Shown one piece after another: positions 48,553 to 57,493 of a DNA stretch of 64,000 nt (position 1 is the stretch's first letter; every line of letters begins with the position of its first letter). The translations under genes were made by a program, and so were the position numbers. The notes beneath the pieces were generated by a model that ran no database searches, had not been told where the DNA came from, and saw nothing but the letters and a program-made list of their open reading frames with translations. The stretch lies in NCBI RefSeq assembly GCF_002104475.1, contig NZ_NBOF01000002.1, forward strand, positions 1,024,555 through 1,088,554, in the 5' to 3' direction. This stretch comes from Cognaticolwellia mytili. Its GTDB lineage: Bacteria; Pseudomonadota; Gammaproteobacteria; Enterobacterales; Alteromonadaceae.

Positions 48553-50025
48553 ATGTCACACAATGTACAATTAATTAATGGCAACTGGACAACCGGTTTA
48601 GGCCATGAAATATTTTCTAAAAACCCAGCTAAAAACGAAGTAGTTTGGCAGGGTAATACAGCATCTCCAGCACAGGTTGATGAAGCTGTTATGGCTGCGC
48701 GTACTGCTTTTGAAACTTGGTCTAATATGCCTATTGAAGAGCGTATTGCTATCGCGGCAAAGTTTGCAGAATTGCTAACTGAAAACAAAGAAGCATTTGC
48801 TACCACAATCGCCCTTGAAACGGGTAAGCCACTTTGGGAAACTCGTACTGAAGTTGGCGCTATGGTTGGCAAAATTGCTATTTCTGTACGTGCTAATGAA
48901 GAACGTACAGGCACAGTTGAAAACCCTATGCCGGGTGCAAAAGCCTTTATTCGTCACAAGCCACATGGCGTTGTTGCGGTATACGGCCCTTACAACTTCC
49001 CTGGTCACTTACCTAACGGTCATATTGTTCCTGCTCTTATTGCTGGTAATACAGTGGTTTTCAAGCCAAGTGAATTAACCCCTATGGTTGCTGAAGAAAC
49101 CTTAAAACTATGGTTACAAGCGGGCTTACCAGCTGGCGTAATCAACATGGTTCAAGGTGAAGTTGAAACAGGTAAAGCATTAGCAAGTCATCCACAAATT
49201 GACGGCTTATTCTTTACAGGTAGTTCAACAACTGGTCATTTCTTACATGAACAGTTTGGTGGCCAACCAGGTAAAATTTTAGCGCTTGAAATGGGTGGCA
49301 ATAACCCATTAGTAGTTAAAGATGTGACTGATATTGATGCTGTAGTACATGATATTCTCCAGTCAGCATTCATTACTACAGGTCAACGTTGTACTTGTTC
49401 TCGTCGTTTATTTATTGAAGCTGGCGAGAAAGGCGATGCAATTTTAGCTAAGTTAGTTGCAAGCACGCAAGCGATTAAAATTGGTTACTATGACGATGAA
49501 GAACAGCCATTTATTGGTTCAATGATTTCTGAAAAAGCAGCGTTAGGCTTAGTTGCCGCTCAACAGCAATTGTTTGATCTTGGTGGTGAATCAATCGTTA
49601 TGATGAAGCACCTTGAAGTAGGCACTGGTTTTATCTCCCCGGGTATTGTTGATGTAACTAACATTACTGACATGCCTGATGACGAGCATTTTGGTCCACT
49701 ATTAAAAGTGTATCGTTACACTGATTTTGATGCGGCAATTGACGAAGCGAACAATACTTCATTTGGTTTATCTGCTGGTTTACTAAGTGATAGCGAAGAG
49801 TTATATAACCACTTCTTCCGTCGCATTCGTGCTGGTATCGTAAACTGGAACAAGCCGATTACTGGCGCAAGCAGTGCTGCCCCATTTGGTGGTATTGGTG
49901 CCAGTGGTAACCACAGAGCTAGCGCATTCTATGCGGCTGATTACTGTGCATACCCTGTAGCATCAGTAGAGGCTGAAAAAGTTGCATTACCTGCAGCCTT
50001 AAGCCCAGGCTTAACGATTAAATAA
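48553..50025 (+). CDS. astD: N-succinylglutamate 5-semialdehyde dehydrogenase
   Basis: AstD oxidises N-succinylglutamate semialdehyde to N-succinylglutamate with NAD in arginine catabolism. This 490-residue aldehyde dehydrogenase has Cys280 in [10 protein letters not shown] as nucleophile, Glu246 in LEMGGNNPL as general base, and the cofactor loop [11 protein letters not shown]. It is the third gene of the astC-astA-astD unit and is followed by a strong terminator, so the DUF1338 gene is transcribed separately. Confidence 0.95.
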   Translation: MSHNVQLINGNWTTGLGHEIFSKNPAKNEVVWQGNTASPAQVDEAVMAARTAFETWSNMPIEERIAIAAKFAELLTENKEAFATTIALETGKPLWETRTEVGAMVGKIAISVRANEERTGTVENPMPGAKAFIRHKPHGVVAVYGPYNFPGHLPNGHIVPALIAGNTVVFKPSELTPMVAEETLKLWLQAGLPAGVINMVQGEVETGKALASHPQIDGLFFTGSSTTGHFLHEQFGGQPGKILALEMGGNNPLVVKDVTDIDAVVHDILQSAFITTGQRCTCSRRLFIEAGEKGDAILAKLVASTQAIKIGYYDDEEQPFIGSMISEKAALGLVAAQQQLFDLGGESIVMMKHLEVGTGFISPGIVDVTNITDMPDDEHFGPLLKVYRYTDFDAAIDEANNTSFGLSAGLLSDSEELYNHFFRRIRAGIVNWNKPITGASSAAPFGGIGASGNHRASAFYAADYCAYPVASVEAEKVALPAALSPGLTIK

Positions 50026-50062
50026 TCCTTATCATTTAACCGTATGAAGCTTCATTGCCCAA

Positions 50063-50094
50063 TAAAAAAAGCTGGGATACGTCCCAGCTTTTTT
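50063..50094 (+). terminator. Intrinsic terminator after astD
   Basis: AAAAAAGCTGGGA pairs with TCCCAGCTTTTTT around TACG. This GC-centred stem with T-tail starts about 38 bp after the astD stop. Confidence 0.9.
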
Positions 50095-50279
50095 AAAAAT
50101 ATCGACCAAATATAACTGCCGTTCTGAGTGGTTATCAAACACGTTTGTCCTAAATATTTGTTGAATAGCTTTATTCACTGAATACCTAGCTAAATAGCTT
50201 TTGCATACCATTCAACCGACTTTACACATTAAGACCGCACGTCGACACAAATTTTATTTTATGCATTTAGGAATTTAAC

Positions 50280-51077
50280 ATGACTCCCGTTAAGAATTTA
50301 TTTAACAACATTTGGCAAAACTATTTAGAAGTAACTCCGTCAGCTGATAAAGTTCATCAACTTTTAGGTACAGGTAGCGATTTGATAAACGATCACGTTG
50401 CTTACCGTACTTTTAACATCGCAAAAGTTAACATTGAGAAGATTTCGGCTCACTTACTTAACTTAGGTTACACCGAATGTGGTGAATACCACTTTGAAGC
50501 AAAAAGATTATACGCAAAACATTTTGAACATGCCGATACAAACTTGCCAAAAGTATTTATCAGTGAGTTACTTGTTGAAGAATTCTCACCACGTGTACAA
50601 GAAATCATTGAAAAAATGGTTGCTGGTATCAATGAAGGCGATGTTAACGTTGAAAACTTCTTATATTCTGGTACCCACTGGAAAGTAAGTCATCAAGAAT
50701 ACTTAGACCTATTAGCAGAAAGCGAATATGCTGCATGGGTTTCTGCATGGGGCTACCGTGCAAACCACTTCACAGTAAGTATCAATCACCTTGAAAGCTA
50801 TGATTCAATTGAAGCTGTAAATGATGCCGTCAAAGCCGGTGGTTTTACATTAAACAGTGCTGGCGGTGAAATCAAAGGTGATGAAGGCGTGAAACTAGAG
50901 CAATCATCAACAATGGCCGACAGCGTACTTGTTGAGTTTTCAGATAAAACGGTAGCTATTCCAAGCTGTTTTTACGAGTTTGCAAAACGCTACCCTCTGG
51001 AAAATGGTGAGCTTTACACTGGTTTTGTTGCTGCATCAGCCGACAAAATTTTTGAAAGTACAAACGCTGCCGCGTAG
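50280..51077 (+). CDS. DUF1338 family metal-dependent oxygenase-like protein
   Basis: This 265-residue protein is of the DUF1338 family, a VOC-like fold that includes the iron-dependent 2-oxoadipate dioxygenase/decarboxylase (HglS) of lysine catabolism. The metal-site pattern begins HVAYRTF (about 39) with a later His in RANHFTVSINHL and acidic residues near the end. It is shorter than HglS, so the substrate may differ. Its location behind astD is shared with Shewanella and points to amino-acid catabolism (inference). Confidence 0.82.
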   Translation: MTPVKNLFNNIWQNYLEVTPSADKVHQLLGTGSDLINDHVAYRTFNIAKVNIEKISAHLLNLGYTECGEYHFEAKRLYAKHFEHADTNLPKVFISELLVEEFSPRVQEIIEKMVAGINEGDVNVENFLYSGTHWKVSHQEYLDLLAESEYAAWVSAWGYRANHFTVSINHLESYDSIEAVNDAVKAGGFTLNSAGGEIKGDEGVKLEQSSTMADSVLVEFSDKTVAIPSCFYEFAKRYPLENGELYTGFVAASADKIFESTNAAA

Positions 51078-51272
51078 TAATTATCCATCAAATACTGGCA
51101 CCTATTCTGATGTCGAATAGCTGTCAGTATTTGCTCTACTTCCTTGCCCCTCCCATACTCATAATAAAATAGAAATTTACTTATTTAAAAAGCTATAACT
51201 ACTTTCTGACTTGATCACAACCTTCGTTTACAGGTAAAGTAGTACACCAACCGAAATAAATAGTTGCATTAA

Positions 51273-51623
51273 ATGGTTACTAATACCGAAGGTTATATTC
51301 ATATTATTGAATACTTAACTGAACATTTAAATCTCTTTGAAAACAGTACTAGTACGTCAGGAAAAAGTACAGTAATTGAAGTAATAGAACAAGAGATGAG
51401 CGAGCAAATCATCACTTTATGCAACCAAAATGAAAGCTTAACTTTCAATCAACGTAATACTATAATTCGTGAAATAGATGCGATTGTTTACGATTTACAA
51501 GAAATACTGTCTGGTGTTGTTAATAATGCAGTTAATGATGAACAAATGATCTTTATTAAAGAGTTTTCGATATTAATTAAAAATTTATTTGATACTGAAA
51601 TTCATAGCCAATTCTCATTATAA
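51273..51623 (+). CDS. DUF3802 family protein
   Basis: This 116-residue, acidic, mostly helical protein has no signal or membrane segment. It starts VTNTEGYIHIIEYLTEHL and contains IIREIDAIVYDLQEILSGVV and EQMIFIKEFSILIKNLFD, which match my recollection of DUF3802 (a family limited to Vibrio, Shewanella, Colwellia and relatives). The function is unknown. It lies 72 bp before the SSB-like gene on the same strand, so the two could be co-expressed. Confidence 0.75.
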   Translation: MVTNTEGYIHIIEYLTEHLNLFENSTSTSGKSTVIEVIEQEMSEQIITLCNQNESLTFNQRNTIIREIDAIVYDLQEILSGVVNNAVNDEQMIFIKEFSILIKNLFDTEIHSQFSL

Positions 51624-51695
51624 TGAATCGCAGTACTAATATTGTAGCTGACTACCAACAAGGTTAGATGCTTTCCAAAAGATACAAGTAAATCT

Positions 51696-52346
51696 ATGTT
51701 AACTGAAGCAGTAAAAAATCATTTATGTAAGGTTACTCTATTAGGTAATCTGGTCAGTAAACCTGACATTCGTTATCAAGCAAACCCCGTAATCGCCGTT
51801 GCAGAATTAACCTTAGCGACCCATAGCCGATGGTATGATAAGCCAAGCAAGCAATTTAAAGAATGGACCAGTTACCACACAGTTAAAGTCATCGGGAATA
51901 TTGTCGAACTGGCACTCATTCATGCCGACAAGGGGGATATTATTTTACTGCAAGGGTATTTGATCAACAGTAAAAATAATAATCGAGAAATCATTCATGC
52001 TAGTTATGCTCAAACTTACCCAAAAGGTTATGCTCAGTCGATAAACCAAATTCACTATAGCGGTACAATTCTTTCGGATATTAAAGTCATCATGACTGAG
52101 AATAATAAAGAGTTTAGCGAAGTTATTGTTGAATCAAAACAAACTATTTACTCGTCACTTACTCAAAAAAGTCATATTGTTTCCGTTCAACGGCCATTAC
52201 ATATATGGGGCAAACAGGCACTTTATATCGCGGCACACGGAAAATTAAACGATCAGATAATAGTTGACGGTAAATTGAACTATCTTAATAATAACAGTAA
52301 AAATCAATTTATAGACGCTCATCAGGTGGTGCTACTGACGAAGTAA
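51696..52346 (+). CDS. SSB-like protein with two OB folds and no acidic tip
   Basis: This 216-residue protein has an SSB-type OB fold at about 8-108 (CKVTLLGNLVSKPDIRYQ, AELTLATHSRWYDKPSKQFK, WTSYHTVKVIGNIVELALIH, GDIILLQGYL). A second, diverged OB-like segment is at about 117-216 (NQIHYSGTILSDIKVIMTE, FSEVIVESKQTIY, LHIWGKQALYIA, DGKLNYLNN). It lacks the DDDIPF-type tail that the main SSB has, so it probably does not recruit the usual partner proteins. It is not a plain duplicate of ssb at 5.7 kb. A role in replication restart or DNA repair is inference. A decayed gene follows. Confidence 0.78.
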   Translation: MLTEAVKNHLCKVTLLGNLVSKPDIRYQANPVIAVAELTLATHSRWYDKPSKQFKEWTSYHTVKVIGNIVELALIHADKGDIILLQGYLINSKNNNREIIHASYAQTYPKGYAQSINQIHYSGTILSDIKVIMTENNKEFSEVIVESKQTIYSSLTQKSHIVSVQRPLHIWGKQALYIAAHGKLNDQIIVDGKLNYLNNNSKNQFIDAHQVVLLTK

Positions 52347-52351
52347 TAAAT

Positions 52352-52973
52352 TGTTTTCGAATATCAGTAATTTTCAGTAATATTTCACTTGCTGATGAAG
52401 AAAACGCTGTTGCGGTTGAATTATTTCCTATTGCAGAGTTATCTACAGTAAACTTAAGCCAAGATGTATGGCATAGTGTAACTCCTGTAAGTAGTACTGA
52501 AGATGAGTACTTTCTAGCGATAAGAAACAGTAAAGTTTATCCCTTAAATAGCAAAGATATTGGCAACTCGAGTTTGCTCGATTTAAAGATAGCTCTTAAA
52601 ATAGCTAAAATAGTTGCTTTGACTACCATAGCGCTAGATCCTAATTTTAATTACCCTGATCGCAAAGGTTTTAACACTTTATATACCGCTCATGTTGAGC
52701 ACCATAGCAGCAATGAATTTAGTAAGTCAGCAGCGTTACCTTACAATGCTGTCATTATGCGTTAGCAACTGAATAAGAACATAAAGCAAGATATTGAAGT
52801 TAGCTATCAACATGAAGTCATTCGTTCCCCTATCCATCAAACAAGTGAGGCAATTAAGTTTTAATCCCTTCACGGAATATTGGCATGATGAATTTGGCTT
52901 GCTCTACATCATGATGGCGAGTAGTAAAGCCACGCCTGTCTTAAGCAGTCATTGTATTCAGAGAAAAAAGTAA
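52352..52973 (+). pseudogene. Decayed gene for a small secreted-type protein
   Basis: The frame has protein-like content from about 52352 (FRISVIFSNISLAD-EEN, resembling a signal peptide) through ...LPYNAVIMR. It has an in-frame TAG at 52763-52765, continues coherently (QLNKNIKQDIEVSYQHEVI) and meets TAA at 52862. Dropping one T from the run at 52859-52862 restores the frame, which continues FNPFTEYWHDEFGLLYIMMA to TAA at 52971. No ATG, GTG or TTG exists at its beginning. Loss of the start, a nonsense codon and a frameshift make a pseudogene likely. It would have encoded about 205 residues of unknown family. Confidence 0.6.
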
Positions 52974-53019
52974 AGTAGGTATCCAGCCACTTAATCAATG
53001 GCAACAACAGGGCACATTT

Positions 53020-53685
53020 ATGTTTAAGAAAAAATCTATATTTAAGTTAGCGTTACTAGCAACATTGCTGTCACTGCTGTTAGTCATGGCGCTTTCAGCG
53101 ACACTATTAAGTAGCTATAACCTTAATATTCAACAATATTTGAATAGTTTGATACCAAAAACTTTTTTTGGCGCATTAACATTTATATTACTATTGATAC
53201 CAGCAATGGCAGCTGGCATGCCACGACAAATAGCAGCTTTAAGCGCTGGCTTTCTATTCGGGGCAGGCTATGGCGTAGTGCTAGCAACTCTTTCTGCTGT
53301 ATTGGGCTGCCTATTAACACTGATAATTTCTCGTAAACTGCTCGCTAATGTAATTGCACAGCACTATCCACAGCCTTTGGCAAAAGTCAGCCTTTTCTTT
53401 GGTCATAACACTTTTTTAAAAGCGCTTATCATTCGTTTATTACCTGCAGGATCTAACTTTCTTACTAATGTATTAGCTGGTACAGCACATTCGCCTATTA
53501 AACCTTATGTATTAGGCTCCGCACTTGGTTTTATCCCTCAAATGGCAATATTTTCTTTGATGGGCGCTGGCTTACAAGTTAATGGCCAACAACAGTTTAT
53601 CATTAGCCTTGTACTGCTCATTGTTGCGTTTCTCTTAGGTAGTTACCTCTATAGAAAAAGCCAAAATAAATTGACGTTAAACTGA
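53020..53685 (+). CDS. TVP38/TMEM64 family (VTT domain) inner-membrane protein
   Basis: This 221-residue protein has about six hydrophobic segments. The VTT/SNARE-associated core is visible as ALSAGFLFGAGYGVVLATLSAVLGCLLTLIISR and FLKALIIRLLPAGSNFLTNVLAG, with the conserved Arg and the G-x-x-P-x-x-motif GFIPQMAIF. DedA/TVP38 relatives affect lipid transport and membrane potential; the exact role of this subgroup is unsettled. It is convergent with dsbA, sharing a terminator. Confidence 0.85.
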   Translation: MFKKKSIFKLALLATLLSLLLVMALSATLLSSYNLNIQQYLNSLIPKTFFGALTFILLLIPAMAAGMPRQIAALSAGFLFGAGYGVVLATLSAVLGCLLTLIISRKLLANVIAQHYPQPLAKVSLFFGHNTFLKALIIRLLPAGSNFLTNVLAGTAHSPIKPYVLGSALGFIPQMAIFSLMGAGLQVNGQQQFIISLVLLIVAFLLGSYLYRKSQNKLTLN

Positions 53686-53708
53686 GCATTTTTCATATTC
53701 TAGGCAAT

Positions 53709-53733
53709 AAAAAAGAGGCCGTAGCCTCTCTTT
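53709..53733. terminator. Bidirectional terminator between TVP38-type gene and dsbA
   Basis: AAAAGAGGC and GCCTCTCTTT pair around CGTA; A and T tails lie on both sides. The two flanking genes are convergent. Confidence 0.8.
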
Positions 53734-53753
53734 CAACCAATAAAAAAATTAGC

Positions 53754-54386
53754 TTATTTCAATGTTAAAAGGTGATTAACCAAATTAATATAATCTTGCT
53801 CAAAGTTGTTTCTATCCAAGCCTTTCGCATCAACACGGTATTTACCATTAACAATAACCGCTGGAACTCCAGTTAACGCACCTTTCTTAGCAAAATACTC
53901 TTGCTGCTTTTTCATCGCTTTCGCTTTACTTACCACGCCAAAGCTCTTCATTAACTTATCAAATTTTTCACCGTCAGCACCATTTAAAACAAAAACGTTA
54001 CGAATATCTTTTTCTGAAGTAAATACCGCTCTTTGCACTTGAATGTAATTAAATATTGCGCCGATAACTTTCTTTTCAATGCCCATTTTATGTGCAACAA
54101 CAACTGCTTTACTTAGCATACCTTGTATTTTAGGCGAAGCAGCGCGTAAAAAATCTACATGATTCATCTCAAATTTGGCCTCTTCAGGAATCGAAGTTTT
54201 TAGCTTCGCCATAAAAGGTTCAAACTGCATACAGTGCGGACAATAGAATGAGAAAAACTCACGAACTTCTGGCTTTTTCGATATTTCTTCACTGACCTTA
54301 GTGTAATGCTCGCCTTCAGTATAATTTGCTGCAAAAGCAAATACTGGTAACAACATTAAAGCGAATAAACTCACTAACTTTTTCAT
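53754..54386 (-). CDS. dsbA: Thiol:disulfide interchange protein DsbA
   Basis: DsbA introduces disulfide bonds into exported proteins. This 210-residue precursor has a signal peptide (MKKLVSLFALMLLPVFAFA, cleavage near residue 19) and a thioredoxin domain with active-site Cys49-Pro-His-Cys52 in FYCPHC, and the cis-Pro loop TGVPAVIVNG. The helical insert fits DsbA. It lies 53 bp downstream of the srkA gene, the same order as yihE-dsbA in E. coli. Confidence 0.96.
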   Translation of the reverse strand: MKKLVSLFALMLLPVFAFAANYTEGEHYTKVSEEISKKPEVREFFSFYCPHCMQFEPFMAKLKTSIPEEAKFEMNHVDFLRAASPKIQGMLSKAVVVAHKMGIEKKVIGAIFNYIQVQRAVFTSEKDIRNVFVLNGADGEKFDKLMKSFGVVSKAKAMKKQQEYFAKKGALTGVPAVIVNGKYRVDAKGLDRNNFEQDYINLVNHLLTLK

Positions 54387-54439
54387 AAAATTACAATTCC
54401 TATCATTAAAAATAAATTCAATAGCGTTGAACGCTGTTG

Positions 54440-55414
54440 CTATGGCATTAAGCTAAGCGGTGGCTGCTGTAAGGCTGACATTTGCTCTTTAAGCATCAAA
54501 ATTTGTTGTTCCCAATATTTCTCAGTATTGAACCAAGGAAAATTATGTGGGAATGCTGGATCTTGCCAACGTTTACATAGCCACGCCATATAATTAACTA
54601 CCCGCATAGTACGCAATGATTCAATTAAAGGCAATTGATTGGTTTCAAAGCTATAAAACTCATCATAGCCCGACAACATGGTATCTAGCTGTAATAATTG
54701 TTGTTGACGATCACCACTGAGCATCATCCAGAGATCTTGTACCGCTGGCCCCATACGACAATCATCTAAATCAACAAAGTGTGGCCCTGCATCAGTCCAA
54801 AGAATATTCCCTGCATGGCAATCACCATGTAGGCGAATTTGTGATGTAGGTTGATATTGCTTACTAGCCACAGCAATAACTTGCTCTAAAATAGTGAAAA
54901 AAGGTAATGTTAAGCTTTTAGGCACAAAGGTAGAACCTTCAATCGTTTGCTGTGCTTGTTGCAACATTTCTTCACTATTAAACGTTGGTCGTTCGGTAAA
55001 ATCTTTTTTAGCCGCAATCGCATGGATACGGCCCAAAAATCGTCCCATCCATTCAAGTTGATCAAGATTATCAACTTCAAAAATACGACCGCCACGGCAA
55101 GGGAATATAGCGAAATGATAGCCTTTATAGCTAAATAGTGACTCGCCATCAATTTTCATCGGCGCCACTAACGGCAATTCATGAGCATCAAGTTCAAACG
55201 AGAAATCATGCTCTTCACGAATTTGTGTCTCAGTCCAACGCTGCGGCCGATAAAACTTCGTCACATATTTTGTTTTATCGATATCATGAAATTGATAAAC
55301 ACGGTTTTCATAGCTGTTCAATGCCAACAAGCCACTATCAACAGTTAAACCAGTACTTTCCAAGCCATCAAGAATTAAATCTGGCGACAGCGAGGTAAAA
55401 TCGAATACCGCCAT
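54440..55414 (-). CDS. srkA: Stress response kinase A (YihE/RdoA)
   Basis: This 324-residue APH-fold kinase protects E. coli from stress-induced programmed death. It has the nucleotide-binding N lobe with YVTKFYRPQRW, the catalytic loop HGDCHAGNILW (Asp in HGD) and the metal-binding DLDDCRMGP. The ATG overlaps the ccoG stop by one base (TAATG), so the genes are translationally linked. The next gene is dsbA, reproducing the conserved srkA-dsbA order. Confidence 0.94.
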   Translation of the reverse strand: MAVFDFTSLSPDLILDGLESTGLTVDSGLLALNSYENRVYQFHDIDKTKYVTKFYRPQRWTETQIREEHDFSFELDAHELPLVAPMKIDGESLFSYKGYHFAIFPCRGGRIFEVDNLDQLEWMGRFLGRIHAIAAKKDFTERPTFNSEEMLQQAQQTIEGSTFVPKSLTLPFFTILEQVIAVASKQYQPTSQIRLHGDCHAGNILWTDAGPHFVDLDDCRMGPAVQDLWMMLSGDRQQQLLQLDTMLSGYDEFYSFETNQLPLIESLRTMRVVNYMAWLCKRWQDPAFPHNFPWFNTEKYWEQQILMLKEQMSALQQPPLSLMP

Positions 55415-56847
55415 TAACGTTTATTAAAGAAGCGGCTTTCATGTTCAAGCTTGACCTCATCCTTATCCGAAACTAATTCAATAACAAAGCTAATATCTGT
55501 CATATAACCTTCTAATTCATATGGATCAACCGAAAGACTAATCGGTAATGTATATACGCTTGCGGCTTTAACAAAAACTTCCTGATCACCATGCCACTTA
55601 GTATTTTTAATACCTTTAACTGAGATGCGATAATAGTTATCTTTTTGTGATTTATTGAGAATTTTAAGCGTGTATACATTTTCAATATCACCATTAAAGT
55701 TCTCTTTCGCCAGCTCAGTTCTATCACGAATAATATCCATAGAAACGGGTACCCGACTGGATATTTCCATAATAAGCAAACTCGTCATCACAACCAGTAC
55801 AATGGCATAACCAATTAATTTACCACGAACAAAGTGAACTTTTTTACCTTCTAAATCGTGCTCTGTAGTATAACGAATCAAGCCTTTATCGTACTTCATT
55901 CTGTCCATGACACCATCACAGGCGTCGACACAAGCACCACAGTTTATACATTCATACTGTAAGCCGTTACGAATATCAATGCCGGTTGGGCAAACCTGGA
56001 CACATAAATTACAATCAATACAGTCACCTAGCCCCATCTCTTTGGGATCTTGCTTTCTAGAGCGCGGGCCACGGTTTTCACCACGTTTAGCATCATAGGA
56101 GACAGTTAAGGTATCTTTATCGAACATTGCCGATTGAAAACGCGCATATGGGCACATATGCAAGCACATAATTTCTCGCATCCAACCAGCATTTCCATAA
56201 GTACAAAAAGCGAAAAACCATACTGTTGCAGCTAATGTAAAAGAGGCGTTGAAAGTAAAGAAGTCAATAAACACATCTTGTACTGGCGCAAAATAACCAG
56301 CAAAAGTTAATGCTGTTAATACGGAAAAGAAGCCCCAACAAAAATGCTTAAGCGCTTTACGCCAAAACTTATTAACGGTTAATTTCTGACTATCGAGCTT
56401 TTTCCGCTGATTAGCACTACCTTCTATTTTTTCTTCAAACCAAATAAAGATAAAGGTCCATACGGTTTGTGGACACAAGTATCCACACCATACCCGTCCT
56501 AAAAAGGTGGTAATAAAAAAGAGTAAAAAAGCACTGAGAATAAATATCCAAGCCAACAATGTCAGATCTTGTGGCCACAGGGTAACGCTCCAAAGGGTAA
56601 AACGTTGCTCGCTAATATCGAATAATAATGCTTGATGCCCTTCATACTGTAACCAAGGCAGCAACGCAAAAGCAGCCAAAAAAACAAAGTTCATTTTTTG
56701 GCGTATTTGTTGAAATATTCCTTTTACCTTGCGAACATAAATTTGATCACGAGGCTTATAGGCAGCATTTTTATCTGGCTGATGAATTTCAACATTTTTA
56801 ACTGGAATCTGCCGATCTGTTCGACTTTTATTATCGTTTGGTTTCAA
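55414..56847 (-). CDS. ccoG: Cytochrome c oxidase accessory protein CcoG (FixG/RdxA)
   Basis: CcoG is a membrane-bound ferredoxin-like protein that reduces copper for assembly of the cbb3 oxidase. The 477-residue protein has about five transmembrane helices. Two 4Fe-4S motifs sit in the cytoplasmic part, CIDCNLCVQVCPTGIDI and CINCGACVDACDG. A C-terminal Ig-like domain (from about 370) follows. The region WCGYLCPQTVWTF is the conserved Cys-Pro motif of the family. The rest of the ccoNOQP operon is not in the window. The gene ends overlapping srkA by one base. Confidence 0.95.
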   Translation of the reverse strand: MKPNDNKSRTDRQIPVKNVEIHQPDKNAAYKPRDQIYVRKVKGIFQQIRQKMNFVFLAAFALLPWLQYEGHQALLFDISEQRFTLWSVTLWPQDLTLLAWIFILSAFLLFFITTFLGRVWCGYLCPQTVWTFIFIWFEEKIEGSANQRKKLDSQKLTVNKFWRKALKHFCWGFFSVLTALTFAGYFAPVQDVFIDFFTFNASFTLAATVWFFAFCTYGNAGWMREIMCLHMCPYARFQSAMFDKDTLTVSYDAKRGENRGPRSRKQDPKEMGLGDCIDCNLCVQVCPTGIDIRNGLQYECINCGACVDACDGVMDRMKYDKGLIRYTTEHDLEGKKVHFVRGKLIGYAIVLVVMTSLLIMEISSRVPVSMDIIRDRTELAKENFNGDIENVYTLKILNKSQKDNYYRISVKGIKNTKWHGDQEVFVKAASVYTLPISLSVDPYELEGYMTDISFVIELVSDKDEVKLEHESRFFNKR

Positions 56848-57070
56848 AGCGGATCCTCTTGTTCGATTCTTAATTCGATAAAGCAGCCTAATTATAACGA
56901 ATTAGCACTGATTACCTATCAAAAAATAGTAAAATATTGCTTTGTCAGTACGAAATTGACTATTCTCACTATATTTCGTCCGATAAACAATAATGTTCTG
57001 TGCGAGTTATAAATTAACCAAGTGTTAACTGCTTGTTATTTATACACACAACTTGATTATAAGGTAGGGT

Positions 57071-57427
57071 ATGAAAAAATTATTGATCTTAATCGTGGCT
57101 GGTGCTTTATATTTACATTTTTATCCAAATGAAGAATTAAATACTTGGTTATCCGAACAAAAAACAATGGCACTTGAGACTTTTTCAGACGCTACAGATA
57201 CCAAAGTGAGATTAAAAGCAGATAAAATATACCAAGATTTACAACAGAACTTTGCTCAATTTACCCCAAAAGAAGAAGCATATGTTGCTGAAATCACAGC
57301 AAGTAGAAAAAGTGTTAAAGAATTTTATAACAAGTATTGTAGTTCGCAAAAGCAAACACCGAAATTACATCACGAGAATGTCAAAAGAGTTTGCCAAGTG
57401 ATCAACAAATACAGTAGCTTGCTATAG
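57071..57427 (+). CDS. Small secreted hypothetical protein
   Basis: This 118-residue protein has a short hydrophobic N-terminus (MKKLLILIVAGALYLHFYPN) that could be a signal peptide or an anchor without a clean cleavage site. The rest is helical and has two Cys (NKYCSSQKQ and VKRVCQVIN) spaced for one disulfide. I do not recognise the family. Its promoter is divergent from ccoG, and it is convergent with hutF across a hairpin. Confidence 0.65.
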   Translation: MKKLLILIVAGALYLHFYPNEELNTWLSEQKTMALETFSDATDTKVRLKADKIYQDLQQNFAQFTPKEEAYVAEITASRKSVKEFYNKYCSSQKQTPKLHHENVKRVCQVINKYSSLL

Positions 57428-57439
57428 TCATATCAAAAT

Positions 57440-57465
57440 AGTACTAGGTAACCTCAACTAGTACT
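57440..57465. terminator. Possible bidirectional hairpin between convergent genes
   Basis: AGTACTAG (57440-57447) and CTAGTACT (57458-57465) are perfect 8-bp arms around ten bases. T residues follow on both strands but not as a long tract, so it is a weak terminator at best. Confidence 0.4.
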
Positions 57466-57493
57466 GTTATTCAAAATGACGGCTAATCAAACA

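Noticed and set aside
52574..52765. Free-standing 63-residue gene
   Set aside because: The same frame has protein-like sequence upstream and downstream of its ends, so it is a fragment of the decayed gene and not a separate gene.
56885..56945. FNR box before ccoG
   Set aside because: CTGAT-TACCT-ATCAA has five bases between half-sites where the consensus has four, and other support is absent.
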